A DNA stretch of 64,000 bases from an uncultured Sutterella sp. (GCA_900545275.1 UQYG01000002.1:145978-209977), one strand, 5' to 3'. Positions 51,868-61,663 are shown, counted from the first letter of the stretch. Made by a program: numbers and translations. Notes: a model not told the origin generated them from the letters alone.

Positions 51868-53370
51868 TTATTTGCCGAGCGCTTCCTTGGCGGCGTACTC
51901 GCCCGCGAGACGACCCGAGGTGTAGGCGATGCCGAGGCCCGTGCCCGACGTGTAGACGCGGTTGTAATAGGGACGGTTGATCACTTCGCCGCCCGCGTAG
52001 AGGCCCTTGACGGGCTTGCCCGCCTTGTCGACCACGCGGAAATGGTCGTCCACCTTCACGCCGCCCATGGTGCCGCCCGTCTGCGGAATGACGCGCACGG
52101 CGTAGAAGGGCGCCTTCGTGAAGGGTTTCAGAAACGCCTTGGGCTTGCCGAAGGCCTTGTCGTCGCCCGTCTCGCAGGCGCGGTTGTAGTCCGTCATGGT
52201 TTTCTCGAGCGCTTCGGCTGGAACGCCGAGCGCCTCGCCCAATTCCTTCCAGGAATTCGCCTTCACGGAAACCTTCGGGTCCTGCACGCCGTTCAGGACC
52301 TCGACCTTCTTCGGGTCCTGACTGTCGACGATCGCCCAGACGGCCTTCTGCATCGCGACCGGGTCCGTGAGGTACGGAAGGTCTTCGTTCACGAAGCGTT
52401 CGCCCTTTTCGTTCACGAAGACGCGGTCCTTGTACTTGTCTTTGGACGTAAAGGTCTTCGAATATTCGGGCTTCGCGCCCGAGACGTAGAGACCGATCAC
52501 CCAGGCGTCCTCGTATTCGACGCCGCCCGCCTTCACGGCCATGCGGATGCCGTCGCCCGTGGCGCCGACCGAGGCGACGGACTTGTCGACATAGGGCGCG
52601 TAAACCGGAACGAGACGCTCCATCATTTCCTTGTTGTGCGCGAAGCCCCCCGTCGCGAGCACGACCGCCTTGGCGGAAACTTCGTAGACCGCCTTCTTGT
52701 CGGCGGCCTTCACGCCCACGACTTCGCCCTTTTCATTTTGAATGAGGTCCGTGACGGGCGTCGCCGTCCGGACGGACACGCCCATCTTGTCGAGATAGAG
52801 CTTGACGTTCTTGATGACGAAGCGACCGCCCGCGGGAGACGACCCGCGCCCCGAAGCGGGAACGGGCGATTCGGCGGGCGCGTGCGCGTAATCGGGACCG
52901 CCGTAGCCGAAGGGCCGGGGCTTCGCGAAGGTGTGTCCCACGACTTCTTCGAGCCAGTTGATCGTGTCGGTAAAGGCAAAGGTCATGGACTTCACGAGCG
53001 CTTCGTCGGGATAGGCCTTGCTTCCGCCTTGGTAGGAACGCTTTTGGTCGTTGAGCCAGATCTTCATGAAGCCTTCGGGCGTCGTTTCGGTTTCGCCCGC
53101 ACGAGCCTGGGCCTTCGTGCCGCCCGCGGCGATCGCGCCGCCCGCAAGCGCGGAGCTTCCGCCGATGAAGGGCATCTTTTCAAAGACGATCACGCGGGCG
53201 CCGTGCTCCGCGGCGGACGCGGCCGCCGCAACGCCCGTGCCGCCCGCCCCCACGACCACGACGTCGGCCGCGAGTTTTTCAACGGGGAGCGCCCCCGAAG
53301 CCGCAAAGGCGAAGCCCGCGGCCGTCATGAGTAGGGATAGCGCCGTCGCGCGGAAAATGGTTTTCTGCAT
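51868..53370 (-). CDS. Secreted FAD-dependent reductase of the fumarate/urocanate reductase type
   Basis: This 500-residue protein has a signal peptide at 1-24 (MQKTIFRATALSLLMTAAGFAFA). The FAD-binding motif VVVGAGGTGVAAAASAAEHG follows at about 38-57. Further family segments are FEKMPFIGGSSALAGGAI, VVLATGGFAHN, ATGDGIRMAV, TGGTMGGVKVD and GLYAGGEVINRPYYNRVYTSGTGLG. There is no heme-binding Cys-x-x-Cys-His, so electrons must come from a separate cytochrome or membrane quinol protein. Relatives reduce fumarate, urocanate or other unsaturated acids in the periplasm during anaerobic respiration. Substrate unknown. GGAGACAAG precedes the ATG at 53370. Confidence 0.88.
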   Translation of the reverse strand: MQKTIFRATALSLLMTAAGFAFAASGALPVEKLAADVVVVGAGGTGVAAAASAAEHGARVIVFEKMPFIGGSSALAGGAIAAGGTKAQARAGETETTPEGFMKIWLNDQKRSYQGGSKAYPDEALVKSMTFAFTDTINWLEEVVGHTFAKPRPFGYGGPDYAHAPAESPVPASGRGSSPAGGRFVIKNVKLYLDKMGVSVRTATPVTDLIQNEKGEVVGVKAADKKAVYEVSAKAVVLATGGFAHNKEMMERLVPVYAPYVDKSVASVGATGDGIRMAVKAGGVEYEDAWVIGLYVSGAKPEYSKTFTSKDKYKDRVFVNEKGERFVNEDLPYLTDPVAMQKAVWAIVDSQDPKKVEVLNGVQDPKVSVKANSWKELGEALGVPAEALEKTMTDYNRACETGDDKAFGKPKAFLKPFTKAPFYAVRVIPQTGGTMGGVKVDDHFRVVDKAGKPVKGLYAGGEVINRPYYNRVYTSGTGLGIAYTSGRLAGEYAAKEALGK

Positions 53371-53527
53371 TCTTGTCTCCTTTTTCGTTCGAAGCAATGC
53401 GGAAAGGGACGCCTTTCATCGCGCGTCCCCCTCGCTTCGCTACGTTCAGCACTTTTTTGTGTTCCGTCGACCACTCTAGTCCCAAGCGCCCTCCCTCGCC
53501 AGTCCTCGGTTTTCCCGAGTTTCGGCG

Positions 53528-53564
53528 AAAAAGGCGCCGGACCCTGCGGCCCGACGCCTTTTTT
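53528..53564. terminator. Terminator after the AspT/YidE-family gene
   Basis: AAAAAGGCG / CGCCTTTTT encloses further partial pairing, with T-runs on both sides. It lies about 20 bases beyond the transporter stop. Confidence 0.8.
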
Positions 53565-53585
53565 CTTGTCGATGCGGAGTCTTCT

Positions 53586-55265
53586 TCAGGAAACAAAGCC
53601 CCAGAGAAGCACCAGAAGGAGCTGCCCCGTGAGGATGCGAAGGAACATCGCCAGAGGATAGACGGTCGAATACGCGACCGACGAGGAATTTTTCTCCGAC
53701 AAGGTCGCCGCGTACGCGAGCGCGGGCGGATCGGTCGTGGCGCCCGCCATGAGACCCACGATGCTGTGGTAGTTGATTTTGAAAACGCGTCGCGCGACGA
53801 CCCCCACGACGATGAGGGGAATGAGCGTCACGAAGAGACCGAGGGCGACGTAAAGAAGCCCGTTTCCCTGCGTGATGGCGGCGACGAAGCTCTCGCCCGC
53901 CGCAAGACCGACGCTCGCCAAAAAGAGCGAAATCCCGATCTCGCGCATCATGAGGCTCGCCGACTGCGTCGTATAGGTGACGAGTCTCGCGAAATTCCCG
54001 AAGCGCCCGAGGAAAATCGCGACGATGAGCGGCCCTCCGGCGAGTCCCAGCTTCAGGGGCGCGGGCATTCCCGGCACCGCGATCGGAATGCTCCCGAGGA
54101 CGATCCCGAGCGCGAGCCCCACGAAGATCGTGAAGATGTTCGGGTGGTAGAGCTTCTTGACCTTGTTGCCGAGCAGCGTCTCGAGACGCCGCAGCGCGGG
54201 TTCGGGACCGACGCAGTAGACCTGGTCGCCCACCTGCAGGTGTAGGTTCGAATACGGAAAGAGCGTCATGCCGGCGCGAAAGACCCGCGTAATGTTGACG
54301 CCGTCCATCTGATTGAGCGAGAGGTCCCTCATCGTCATGCCGTTGAACTTCTCCCGCGTGATGAGGATCGTGCGCGTAGAGAGGGGCGACTTTTCGCCCG
54401 CGAGATCCACGCCCGACTTTTCTCCGCCGAAAAAGGCCGTGACGGGAAGACGGTCCTCGGGTTCGGCGACGATGCGAAGAACGTCCCCCTCCTTCACGAC
54501 CGTCTCGGCCGTGGGACTCGCAAGTTCCCCGCCCGAGAGAATGCGGCTGCAGATGAACGAGCGTCCCGTGAATTCGCGGATCGCACCGAGGGTCTTTCCC
54601 GCGACCGCGGGGTTCGTGACTTCGACGTGAAAGAAGATCGGTTCGCGGTTGTGTTCCTTCTCTTCGGTCTCCCAGTGCTTGTCTTCCTCGGCGAGGTCGA
54701 TCGAAAAGACCTTGCGAAGGAGCACCGCGCAGAAAATCGTTCCGACGACGCCGAGAGGATAGGCGCAGGCGTATGCGACCGCGATGTTTTCACCTTCGTA
54801 GTGAAGAAGGTCGAGCGCCTCCTGCGTCGCGCCGAGGCCGGGGGTGTTCGTGACGGCCCCGTAGTGGACGCCCAGCATCTGCGGCAGCGTCACCCAGTCC
54901 CTGAGCAAAAACCAGAGCGCGACCGTCACGACGATCCCGAGAAGGACGATCATGAGGGTGAGAAGATTCAGAACCAGTCCGCCGCTTTTGAAGGACGAGA
55001 AAAAGGACGGTCCCACCTGCAGTCCCACGAAGAAGATGAAGAGCGTGAGACCGAAGTCGCGGATGAAAAAGAGCACGGGCTCGGGCACCGTGAGGCCGAA
55101 GTGGCCTGCGACGAGTCCCACGAAGAGAACGAAGGTTACGCCGAGCGAAATCCCCACCACCTTGATGCGCCCGAGAAGCGTGCCGAGGGCGACGACGAGC
55201 GCGTAGACCAAAATGATGTGCGCCACGGCATTCGTGTCGGTAAAGAGCGCGCGAAGCCAATCCAT
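53586..55265 (-). CDS. AspT/YidE-family transporter with paired TrkA-C domains
   Basis: This 559-residue membrane protein has about five N-terminal spans, two cytoplasmic TrkA-C-type (RCK_C) domains at about 205-290 and 295-375, then about five more spans. Family segments are IRDFGLTLFIFFVGLQVGP, GVHYGAVTNTPGLGATQEAL and GLMAGATTDPPALAYA; the two G-x-x-x-G-x-x-T-x-x-P motifs occupy equivalent places in the halves. AspT itself exchanges aspartate for alanine; other members have unknown substrates. The aspartate-linked genes nearby make an amino-acid or dicarboxylate antiporter plausible. Confidence 0.85.
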   Translation of the reverse strand: MDWLRALFTDTNAVAHIILVYALVVALGTLLGRIKVVGISLGVTFVLFVGLVAGHFGLTVPEPVLFFIRDFGLTLFIFFVGLQVGPSFFSSFKSGGLVLNLLTLMIVLLGIVVTVALWFLLRDWVTLPQMLGVHYGAVTNTPGLGATQEALDLLHYEGENIAVAYACAYPLGVVGTIFCAVLLRKVFSIDLAEEDKHWETEEKEHNREPIFFHVEVTNPAVAGKTLGAIREFTGRSFICSRILSGGELASPTAETVVKEGDVLRIVAEPEDRLPVTAFFGGEKSGVDLAGEKSPLSTRTILITREKFNGMTMRDLSLNQMDGVNITRVFRAGMTLFPYSNLHLQVGDQVYCVGPEPALRRLETLLGNKVKKLYHPNIFTIFVGLALGIVLGSIPIAVPGMPAPLKLGLAGGPLIVAIFLGRFGNFARLVTYTTQSASLMMREIGISLFLASVGLAAGESFVAAITQGNGLLYVALGLFVTLIPLIVVGVVARRVFKINYHSIVGLMAGATTDPPALAYAATLSEKNSSSVAYSTVYPLAMFLRILTGQLLLVLLWGFVS

Positions 55266-55522
55266 GAGAAAAACCAGAAGAAGAAAATAGGCGGAATTTT
55301 ATCGAAGTGTGATTCAAGCCCGCGCCGGGACTCAAGGAAAACCCGTACAAAAGGCGGGTATTCTCGGAGGGGACGTCCTCCATCCCGACAGGCGGACCGA
55401 CCGAAGGCGCCGGGCCGCCCGAAAGAGCGCCGCCGCAGCGTTTGCTTGGGGTGCACGCGGAGGCTTTCGGAAGAAGCCCGGGACGCCCGCAAACCGGAGC
55501 GTCCCGGACCGGCACCCGGCCC

Positions 55523-56754
55523 TTAGGCCAGAGAGCGGAGCCTTCCGCGAGCCTGACGGCGACTTCCGCCGCCTTTTCCAGGGACTTCACGGGAAGGCAC
55601 TCATAGATCCCGTGGAAGTTCATCCCGCCCGTAAAGACGTTCGGACAGGGAAGCCCGCGCACCGAGAGACGCGCGCCGTCGGTGCCGCCGCGGATCGGTT
55701 CTTCGATCGGCTCGACCCCCGCCGCGCGATAGGCGGCGCGGGCGATTTCGAGCACCTTCGGGGCCTTGTCGAGGTAGGGACGCATGTTCCGGTAGCTGTC
55801 CTTGATTTCAATCGAGACGGGCGCCTGCGGATAGCGTTCGTTCATCTTCGCGGCGAGTTCGCAAAGGAGCGCCTTCTTTTCTTCATAGCGCGCCGCGTCG
55901 TGGTCGCGAACGAGAATCCGGATCGTCGTTTCGACGACGTTTCCCTTCATCATGTTGGGGTGCACGAAGCCTTCGCGGCCGGCCGTGCATTCGGGGCTCA
56001 TGTCCGCGGGAAGCATTTCCAGGAACTTCGCCGCATAACGAAGAGAATTGACCATCTTGTCCTTCGCAAGGCCCGGGTGCACGCCCACGCCCTTCACGGT
56101 CACCGTCGCCGTGCCCGCGTTGAAGTTTTCGTTTTCGAAGGTTCCGACTTCGCCGCCGTCGAAGGTGTAGGCGTACTGCGCGCCGAAGTGTTCGATGTCG
56201 AAGTTGACGGTCCCGCGGGCCACCTCTTCGTCGGGCGTAAAGCCGATCGCGAGCGCCGCATGCGGGATTTCGGGGTGCGCCTGCACGTGGGCGACCATCG
56301 CCATGACGGCGGCGACGCCCGCCTTGTCGTCGGCGCCGAGAAGCGTCGTGCCGTCCGTAAAGATCACGTCCTCGCCCGCGTACTTCGCGATTTCCGGAAA
56401 GTCCGCGGCCTTGAAGACGATTCCCTTTTCGGCGTTCAACGTCACGTCGCCTCCTTCATAGCGGAGGATTTGGGGCTTGACGCCCGCTCCGGGCGCGTCG
56501 GGCGAAGTGTCCAAGTGGGCGATGAAACCGATCGTCGGGCAGTCTTCGCAGCCCTTCGTCGCGGGAACGAGCGCGTAGACGACGCCCCCGTTGCCGACAT
56601 GGGCGTTTTCGACGCCGAGCTCCTTGAGTTCGGCGACGAGCGTTTCGGCAAGGCGCAGCTGCTTTTCGGTGGACGGAGCGGTTTCGCTTTCGCGGGCGGA
56701 CTGCGTGTCAAAGCTCACGTAGCGAAGAAAACGGGTGAGAACGGTTTCGTTCAT
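55523..56754 (-). pseudogene. pepT: Peptidase T, with a frameshift near its 3' end
   Basis: From the ATG at 56754 (AGGAG upstream) the frame encodes a tripeptide aminopeptidase of the M20 family: FIAHLDTSPDAPG, GADDKAGVAA, TPDEEVARGT, GVGVHPGLAKDKMVN and GGTDGARLSVRG, with all zinc and catalytic residues visible. It reaches SLEKAAEVAVRLAEG, where other PepT end, but does not stop. It runs on for about 250 codons into the next gene in a wrong frame. A TAA at 55523-55525 lies one frame away, and the interval of 1232 bases is one short of 411 codons, so one base has been lost close to the end. The catalytic part is intact, so partial function is possible. Confidence 0.8.
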
Positions 56755-56826
56755 TTTGATACTCCTCATGTTCGGTGTTCGCCCGCGGCGCGGTCGGTCC
56801 AAGCGCCTCGAGCAAACGAAAGAAAT

Positions 56827-57027
56827 TTAGTATTCGCGGAAGATGCGGACGATTTCCTTCGGATCCGACGTCTTGGCGAGTGCGGGCTGCAGAAGGATGC
56901 GCGACTTCTGCGGCGAGAGGTTCCCGGCCGCGGTGCAGCCCTTCTCGAGACAGTCCTTCGACCAAACGCAGTCGCCCGTCGGCACGCGGTTCAAGAGCAC
57001 GACGGGAGACCTCTTGTTCGCACATCG
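56827..57027 (-). pseudogene. ansB: 3' remnant of a type II L-asparaginase
   Basis: The last 65 or so codons match the C-terminal end of asparaginase: SPVVLLNRVPTGDCVW, then NLSPQKSRILLQPALAKTSD and Pro-Lys-Glu-Ile-x-Arg-Ile-Phe-x-Glu-Tyr at the stop, as in AnsB-type enzymes. The catalytic N-terminal threonines and everything upstream are missing; homology ends at a pair of 32-base direct repeats. It is no longer an enzyme. Confidence 0.8.
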
Positions 57028-57098
57028 CGCAACGATTTTTTGCATGGCGGTTCACTCGCAAATCTTCGCAACGACTTTTTGCACAACGGATCACTCGC
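57028..57098. repeat. Pair of imperfect 32-base direct repeats
   Basis: CGCAACGATTTTTTGCA... (57028-57059) and CGCAACGACTTTTTGCA... (57067-57098) agree at 27 of 32 positions and both end TCACTCGC, with a period of 39. They abut the broken end of the asparaginase remnant. Confidence 0.7.
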
Positions 57099-57255
57099 GT
57101 TTATTCGTCATCACCGAGACGAAGAATACGACCTGGAGGATCCGTTCTTTGCCGAGTGGATCCGCCGGGCCCTCGAGAAGGCCGGAAGGCGTGGAAGGCG
57201 TTTCGGGGAACGCCGCGAATTTTGATTTCCCATGCTCTTGAAGCCCGGAGTTCGA
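57099..57255. other. Unassigned stretch after the direct repeats
   Basis: A plus-strand frame ending at 57225 has the protein-like end EEYDLEDPFFAEWIRRALEK but no start or recognised family. It may be the end of a lost gene. Confidence 0.25.
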
Positions 57256-57288
57256 AAAAGGGGCCGCCCGAACCGGGCAGCCCCTTTT
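57256..57288 (-). terminator. Terminator of the lyase-dcuC operon
   Basis: AAAAGGGGC / GCCCCTTTT with inner GCCCG / CGGGC pairing is followed by TTTTTCG on the minus strand, about 20 bases past the carrier stop. Confidence 0.85.
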
Positions 57289-57307
57289 CTTCAGAAGAAC
57301 CGGCTCA

Positions 57308-58678
57308 TCAGCCGAAGAGGATCTGATTGACGACGATCGTCGTGACGAGACCGAGGATCATCGGAATCCACGTGCGGCGCACGATCGCCATCGGAGAAAC
57401 GCCCGCGGCGCCCGCCACCGCGATGATGACGCCCGCGACCGGGCTCATGGCGCGAAGCATGCCCGAAGCGAACTGCATCGGCGTGACGAGGGCTTCGACC
57501 GAACCGCCGAGGCCCGAAGCGACGTCCGGCGCGAGCGCGGCAAACGACGAGTAGGCGCCCACGCCAGAACCCGTGAGGAAGGTCACGATCGAGACGATCG
57601 CCGTGAGGATCACCGTCATGAAGCCCATGCCGGCGCCCACGCCCTGGGCGGAATTGATGAGGGCGTCGATCAGGCCCGATTCGCGAAGGCCGGTCGCGAA
57701 GAATTCGGCGCAGATGATGAGGGCGACGATGCCCGTAAACATCTTGCCCATCGACTGAAAGAGCGCCAAGGCGTCCTTGAAGATCTTCTTGACGTTACCG
57801 CGGTTGCGGATGATTTCGACGATCACGACGAAGACCCACACCATGAAGAGCGCGGCGATCGTGTCGAGCTTCACGGACGAGACGACGAGCTTCGAGAAGA
57901 TGATGAGAAGGAAGATCGGAAGGACCGGGAAGAGCGCGTACCACTTCGGCACCGCCGGGGCTTCGGACTTTTTGACTTCGGCGGCTTCGGCGTAGACGTC
58001 GTCGGCTTTCTTGTCGTAGTAGCGCTGCACGAAGTAGTGGGCGACGGCGCAGACGACGAGGGTCGGAACGGCGAGCGGGAGCTGGTATTGAACGAGATAG
58101 ATGATCGGATCCAGACCCGCCACCTTCGCGGCGAGCGAAGCGGTCCCGGCGGTCGGCGCGAAGGTCATGCCGGCCGACGTGCCGATCACGGCCGCGGCTG
58201 CTGCGGGAGACGTGCCGACGGCCGTCAGAATCGGAAAGAGCGCGACGAGAAGCAGCATCGCGAGCCCGGCCGCCGACGGAATGACGGTCACGAGAACCTG
58301 GCCCACGACGTAGCCGCCCGCGAGCACGAGGTACGGGGCCTTGAGAAGCGACAAGGGCTTCACGGCGACGTCGACGAGCGCCTTCGCGGCGCCGATGCGG
58401 TCCATGTAGGCCGCAAAGCCGCCCGCCGTCATGATGAGAAAGCCCGTTCCGGCGCTCTGCTTCGTGGCGATGCTTTTGAGCGTCGCGAAGATGTCGAAGA
58501 GCCAGAAGCCCGAAGTCTTCACGCCTTTGGGAAGGAAGTCGACGCCCGCGAGCGCGACGAAGACGAGCAGGACGAGGCCCGCAAAGAGGAGGACCATGTG
58601 CGTGGAATAGCGCTTCAAAAGCGCCCAGCCCGCGACGATCGTCACGAGGACGGCAATCCAGGGTAGGAGCGTGGTCAT
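57308..58678 (-). CDS. dcuC: DcuC-family C4-dicarboxylate carrier (second copy)
   Basis: This 456-residue inner-membrane protein has about 12 spans and the same landmarks as the carrier at 36345: FLIMTAGGFAAYMDRIGAAK, GTSAGMTFAPTAGTASLAA, TFLTGSGVGAYSSFAAL, and LRAMSPVAGVIIAVAGAAG. GGAGAAAC precedes the ATG. It follows the lyase gene by 83 bases in the same direction. A carrier next to a fumarate-releasing lyase suggests product/substrate exchange. The substrate may be the lyase substrate itself. Confidence 0.88.
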   Translation of the reverse strand: MTTLLPWIAVLVTIVAGWALLKRYSTHMVLLFAGLVLLVFVALAGVDFLPKGVKTSGFWLFDIFATLKSIATKQSAGTGFLIMTAGGFAAYMDRIGAAKALVDVAVKPLSLLKAPYLVLAGGYVVGQVLVTVIPSAAGLAMLLLVALFPILTAVGTSPAAAAAVIGTSAGMTFAPTAGTASLAAKVAGLDPIIYLVQYQLPLAVPTLVVCAVAHYFVQRYYDKKADDVYAEAAEVKKSEAPAVPKWYALFPVLPIFLLIIFSKLVVSSVKLDTIAALFMVWVFVVIVEIIRNRGNVKKIFKDALALFQSMGKMFTGIVALIICAEFFATGLRESGLIDALINSAQGVGAGMGFMTVILTAIVSIVTFLTGSGVGAYSSFAALAPDVASGLGGSVEALVTPMQFASGMLRAMSPVAGVIIAVAGAAGVSPMAIVRRTWIPMILGLVTTIVVNQILFG

Positions 58679-58761
58679 TTGTTTCTCCGCTGTGTGTTGT
58701 GTGGATGGAGAGGGTTCGTTGGGGCGGTCGGAGAGTCCCCTCCCCGACCGCGGTCATCGTG

Positions 58762-60186
58762 TCAGAGGTACTGCGAGAAGTCCGTCTCGAGCTTTTCGAG
58801 CGCGGCCTTCACGCGGGCTTGCGCGGCGTCGCGGGCTTTGACCGAGCGCGCGAGCGCTTCGCGGGCGCCCTTCACCATGGCGTCGACTTGCGCGGGGGCG
58901 GCGCTTCCCGCCGTGCGGCGGGCGGCGACGATTTTCTTCGGATCAAGTGCGTCGCGGAATTCGGCTTCCGACATGGGGAGTTCGCGCGGGGCCTGCGGAT
59001 ACTCTTCCTCCACCTCTTCGCGGTAGAGCTTTTGCATCACGTCGTAGGGAAAGGCGAGCGGGAGAATGTTTTCCTTTCGCGCATGGGACACCATGCGGCT
59101 TGCCATGTGGTGGCCGATGCGGAAGGGCAGTCCGTAGTCGCGCATGAGGCGGTCGGCGATTTCCTGCGAGGCGGTCCAGTCGGAGTTGAGCTCTTCGAGC
59201 GCCCGGTCGGGATTGATGCGAAGGCCGTTCAAGACTTTGAGGAATCGCTCCATCATGCCCTTTGCGGCCGCGAGCATGCGCGTATTCATGGCGACGCTCT
59301 TGGCGTCGACCATGCCCGGCACGAGATTGTGGGCGCGAAGCATGACGCACGAGAGTTCGCCCACGACGTTCGACGCGTCGGCGCGGCAGTTGTTGAGGAG
59401 CCCCGGATTGCGCTTTTGCGGCATGGCCGACGAGACGTAGGTGTTCTCGCCTCCTTCCGCAAGCAGGATCCAGGGGCGCGGCTGCGCGTACTGCACCATG
59501 ACGTCGGAAATGAAGGATCCGACATGGAGCGCCGACGACGCGGCGATCTGAGCGAGTTCAACCGGGAAGTCGACGGGGGATTCGCACGTCGCGTCGAAGG
59601 CGTTCGTGACGGGGGCCGAGAAGCCGAGCGCCTCGGCCATCTTTGCGCGGTTCAGGGGCCAGCCCGTGCCGTTCAAGACCGTGGCGCCCATGGACGAACG
59701 GTCGTAGCGCGCGAGGCACTGATCGAGGCGTTCGCGCTCGCGCAGGAAGGCGTGGATGAAGCCCAAAAGATAGTGACCGTAGCTGTTGGGCTGGGCGGCG
59801 ACGCCGTTCGTGTAGTTCGGAACGATCGTGTCGCGGTGGACTTCGGCGAGGTCGATGAGCTTTTCGAGCACGGCGTCGAAGGCGCATGCGAAGGCCAACG
59901 CCTCGTCGCGGTCGATCGCCATGCGCACGGTCGAGAGCATGTCCTGGCTCGAGCGGCCCGCGTGGATGAGGGTCACTTCGGGACTCGTCGCCTCGATGAG
60001 AAGGGGTTCATAGGTGATGTAGGTCTTCACGCGCTTGGCGGGGTCGGCCGCGGCCGCTTCCTCCACGGCGCGGATGCCGCGGGCGGCGAGCTTCGCCGTG
60101 TCGTCCCCGATCAGTCCCTCGGCGCGGTTCACGACGACCGTCGCCTTGTTGATGGCGGAAAGCCAGAAAAATTCATCGCGCTGCAC
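58762..60186 (-). CDS. Argininosuccinate lyase/fumarase-superfamily lyase
   Basis: This 474-residue protein starts at a GTG at 60186 with AAGGAG 8 bases before; in-frame sequence upstream is not used. The superfamily signature SSAMPQKRNPG is present near residue 275, preceded by THIHAG-like THI region Leu-Ile-His-Ala-Gly-Arg-Ser-Ser-Gln-Asp (His/Ser for substrate) and the NGTGWPLNRAKMAEAL segment of the argininosuccinate lyase branch. Such enzymes split a succinyl group from an amine to give fumarate. An arginine pathway is not nearby; the DcuC carrier and LysR regulator suggest a catabolic role on another N-succinyl or aspartate-derived compound. Confidence 0.82.
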   Translation of the reverse strand: MQRDEFFWLSAINKATVVVNRAEGLIGDDTAKLAARGIRAVEEAAAADPAKRVKTYITYEPLLIEATSPEVTLIHAGRSSQDMLSTVRMAIDRDEALAFACAFDAVLEKLIDLAEVHRDTIVPNYTNGVAAQPNSYGHYLLGFIHAFLRERERLDQCLARYDRSSMGATVLNGTGWPLNRAKMAEALGFSAPVTNAFDATCESPVDFPVELAQIAASSALHVGSFISDVMVQYAQPRPWILLAEGGENTYVSSAMPQKRNPGLLNNCRADASNVVGELSCVMLRAHNLVPGMVDAKSVAMNTRMLAAAKGMMERFLKVLNGLRINPDRALEELNSDWTASQEIADRLMRDYGLPFRIGHHMASRMVSHARKENILPLAFPYDVMQKLYREEVEEEYPQAPRELPMSEAEFRDALDPKKIVAARRTAGSAAPAQVDAMVKGAREALARSVKARDAAQARVKAALEKLETDFSQYL

Positions 60187-60435
60187 GGCGCATCTCCTTG
60201 TCTTGGGGTTGAGCCTCCCGAACACTTCGGTCCGGATTCGACATGGGCAGAAGTTTCGGCCGATCGCGCCCGTCGTACAAGTGCGCACGACGCAAAGCTT
60301 CTTTGCGCCCCGCGCAAAAAAAACACTTCCCGTTTCCGCCTGATTCCGCTACTTTAGAGGTCAACGAAGCGCCGCCGCGATTCCCTAGGACGCGGCGAAA
60401 CGTCCGCCTCGCATTCTCTCGCACAGGAATCCTTC

Positions 60436-61452
60436 ATGTCCAAACTCGACGACCTCACCGCCTGGCGCTACTTCGTCGCCTTTGCCCGCTCGGGAACGCT
60501 TACGGCCGCCGCCACGGCGATGGACGTGAACACGGCGAACATTTCGCGCGCGATCACGGGGCTCGAAAAGGCGCTCGGCGTTCCGCTCGTGCGGCACAAC
60601 GCCCGTCCCCTGGAACTTACGAAGGAAGGCGCGCAGGCGCTCAAGCGCATGGAGACGATCCTTCGCGCCCACGACGCGCTCATCAGCCAGATTTCGGACG
60701 ACCGACGCTCGCTCGAAGGAAAGATCCGCCTCTCCTCGGCCCCGGGCTTCGCTTCCCGCCGCCTCACCGGACTTCTGCACCGGTTCAAGGAACTTCACCC
60801 GGAGATGACGATCGAAATCCTCGGGGGCCTCAAGGAGGCGGACGTGCAGAAGGGCTTCTGCGAAGTGGCGACGCTCACGGGCGAACCCACCCTCTCGGGG
60901 CTCGTCTACATGAGCCGCGGTCGAAACGTCTATCTCCCCGTCGCGAGTCCCGAGTACGTGAAGCGCTTCGGCATGCCGTTCTCTCCGGAAAACCTCCGCA
61001 CGCACACGGGCTACGTCTACAACGGACCCGTACGCGAGGAAACGAAGATGCTCTACCGCGGGGACGACGCCGAGCCCGTGATTTTCGACAGGAGCGTCCG
61101 CTCGACCGACATTCTCGCGATCCGCCAGGCGCTTCTCGACGGCATGGGGGTCGCCGTCGACATGCCGCTCGTGCAGATCGTGGAGGATTTGCGGCGCGGC
61201 GCCCTCGTGCCGATCCTCCCGGGTTGGTTTCGTCCGCCCGTCGAGTGCTTCAACGTGACGAACCGAGCCGGATGGCGAAGCCGCCGCGTGCGGATTTTCT
61301 TCGAGTGGTACTCGAAGGCCATGCAGGACCTCTTCGCCTCCTACGAAGCGCAGGTGTCGGCCTTCGTGGGACTGCCGGAAGAAAAACTCCTCTACGACCG
61401 AAACCGAATCTACTTCACGGACGCGTCGACGGAAAAAGGCGTCCATTCGTGA
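60436..61452 (+). CDS. LysR-type transcriptional regulator, divergent from the lyase operon
   Basis: This 338-residue protein has an N-terminal winged helix-turn-helix (LDDLTAWRYFVAFARSGTLT ... NISRAITGLEKALGVPLVRH, about 4-60). A LysR substrate-binding domain follows (about 90-295), then a C-terminal extension of about 35 residues. AGGAA precedes the ATG at 60436. The 249-base divergent gap to the lyase start is the likely control region, the usual layout in which the regulator senses the operon's substrate. Confidence 0.9.
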   Translation: MSKLDDLTAWRYFVAFARSGTLTAAATAMDVNTANISRAITGLEKALGVPLVRHNARPLELTKEGAQALKRMETILRAHDALISQISDDRRSLEGKIRLSSAPGFASRRLTGLLHRFKELHPEMTIEILGGLKEADVQKGFCEVATLTGEPTLSGLVYMSRGRNVYLPVASPEYVKRFGMPFSPENLRTHTGYVYNGPVREETKMLYRGDDAEPVIFDRSVRSTDILAIRQALLDGMGVAVDMPLVQIVEDLRRGALVPILPGWFRPPVECFNVTNRAGWRSRRVRIFFEWYSKAMQDLFASYEAQVSAFVGLPEEKLLYDRNRIYFTDASTEKGVHS

Positions 61453-61663
61453 CCGAAGGCTGCGGGCGGCCGCTTCAGACGGGACGCAGACCTTCGCCCC
61501 CCGACATGCCGGAGCCCCCGGGAGACTTGACGATCGGAGCTTGCGTCCGCAGGAGGCGTCGCAAGCTACCCGACCGAGAGGCGCGTCTCTTTGCGCTCCC
61601 GATCGCCGGGGCGCCGCAGCCGCGGGCGCGCCTTGCCGGGTACCTTGGCCGCCAAGACCGGCG

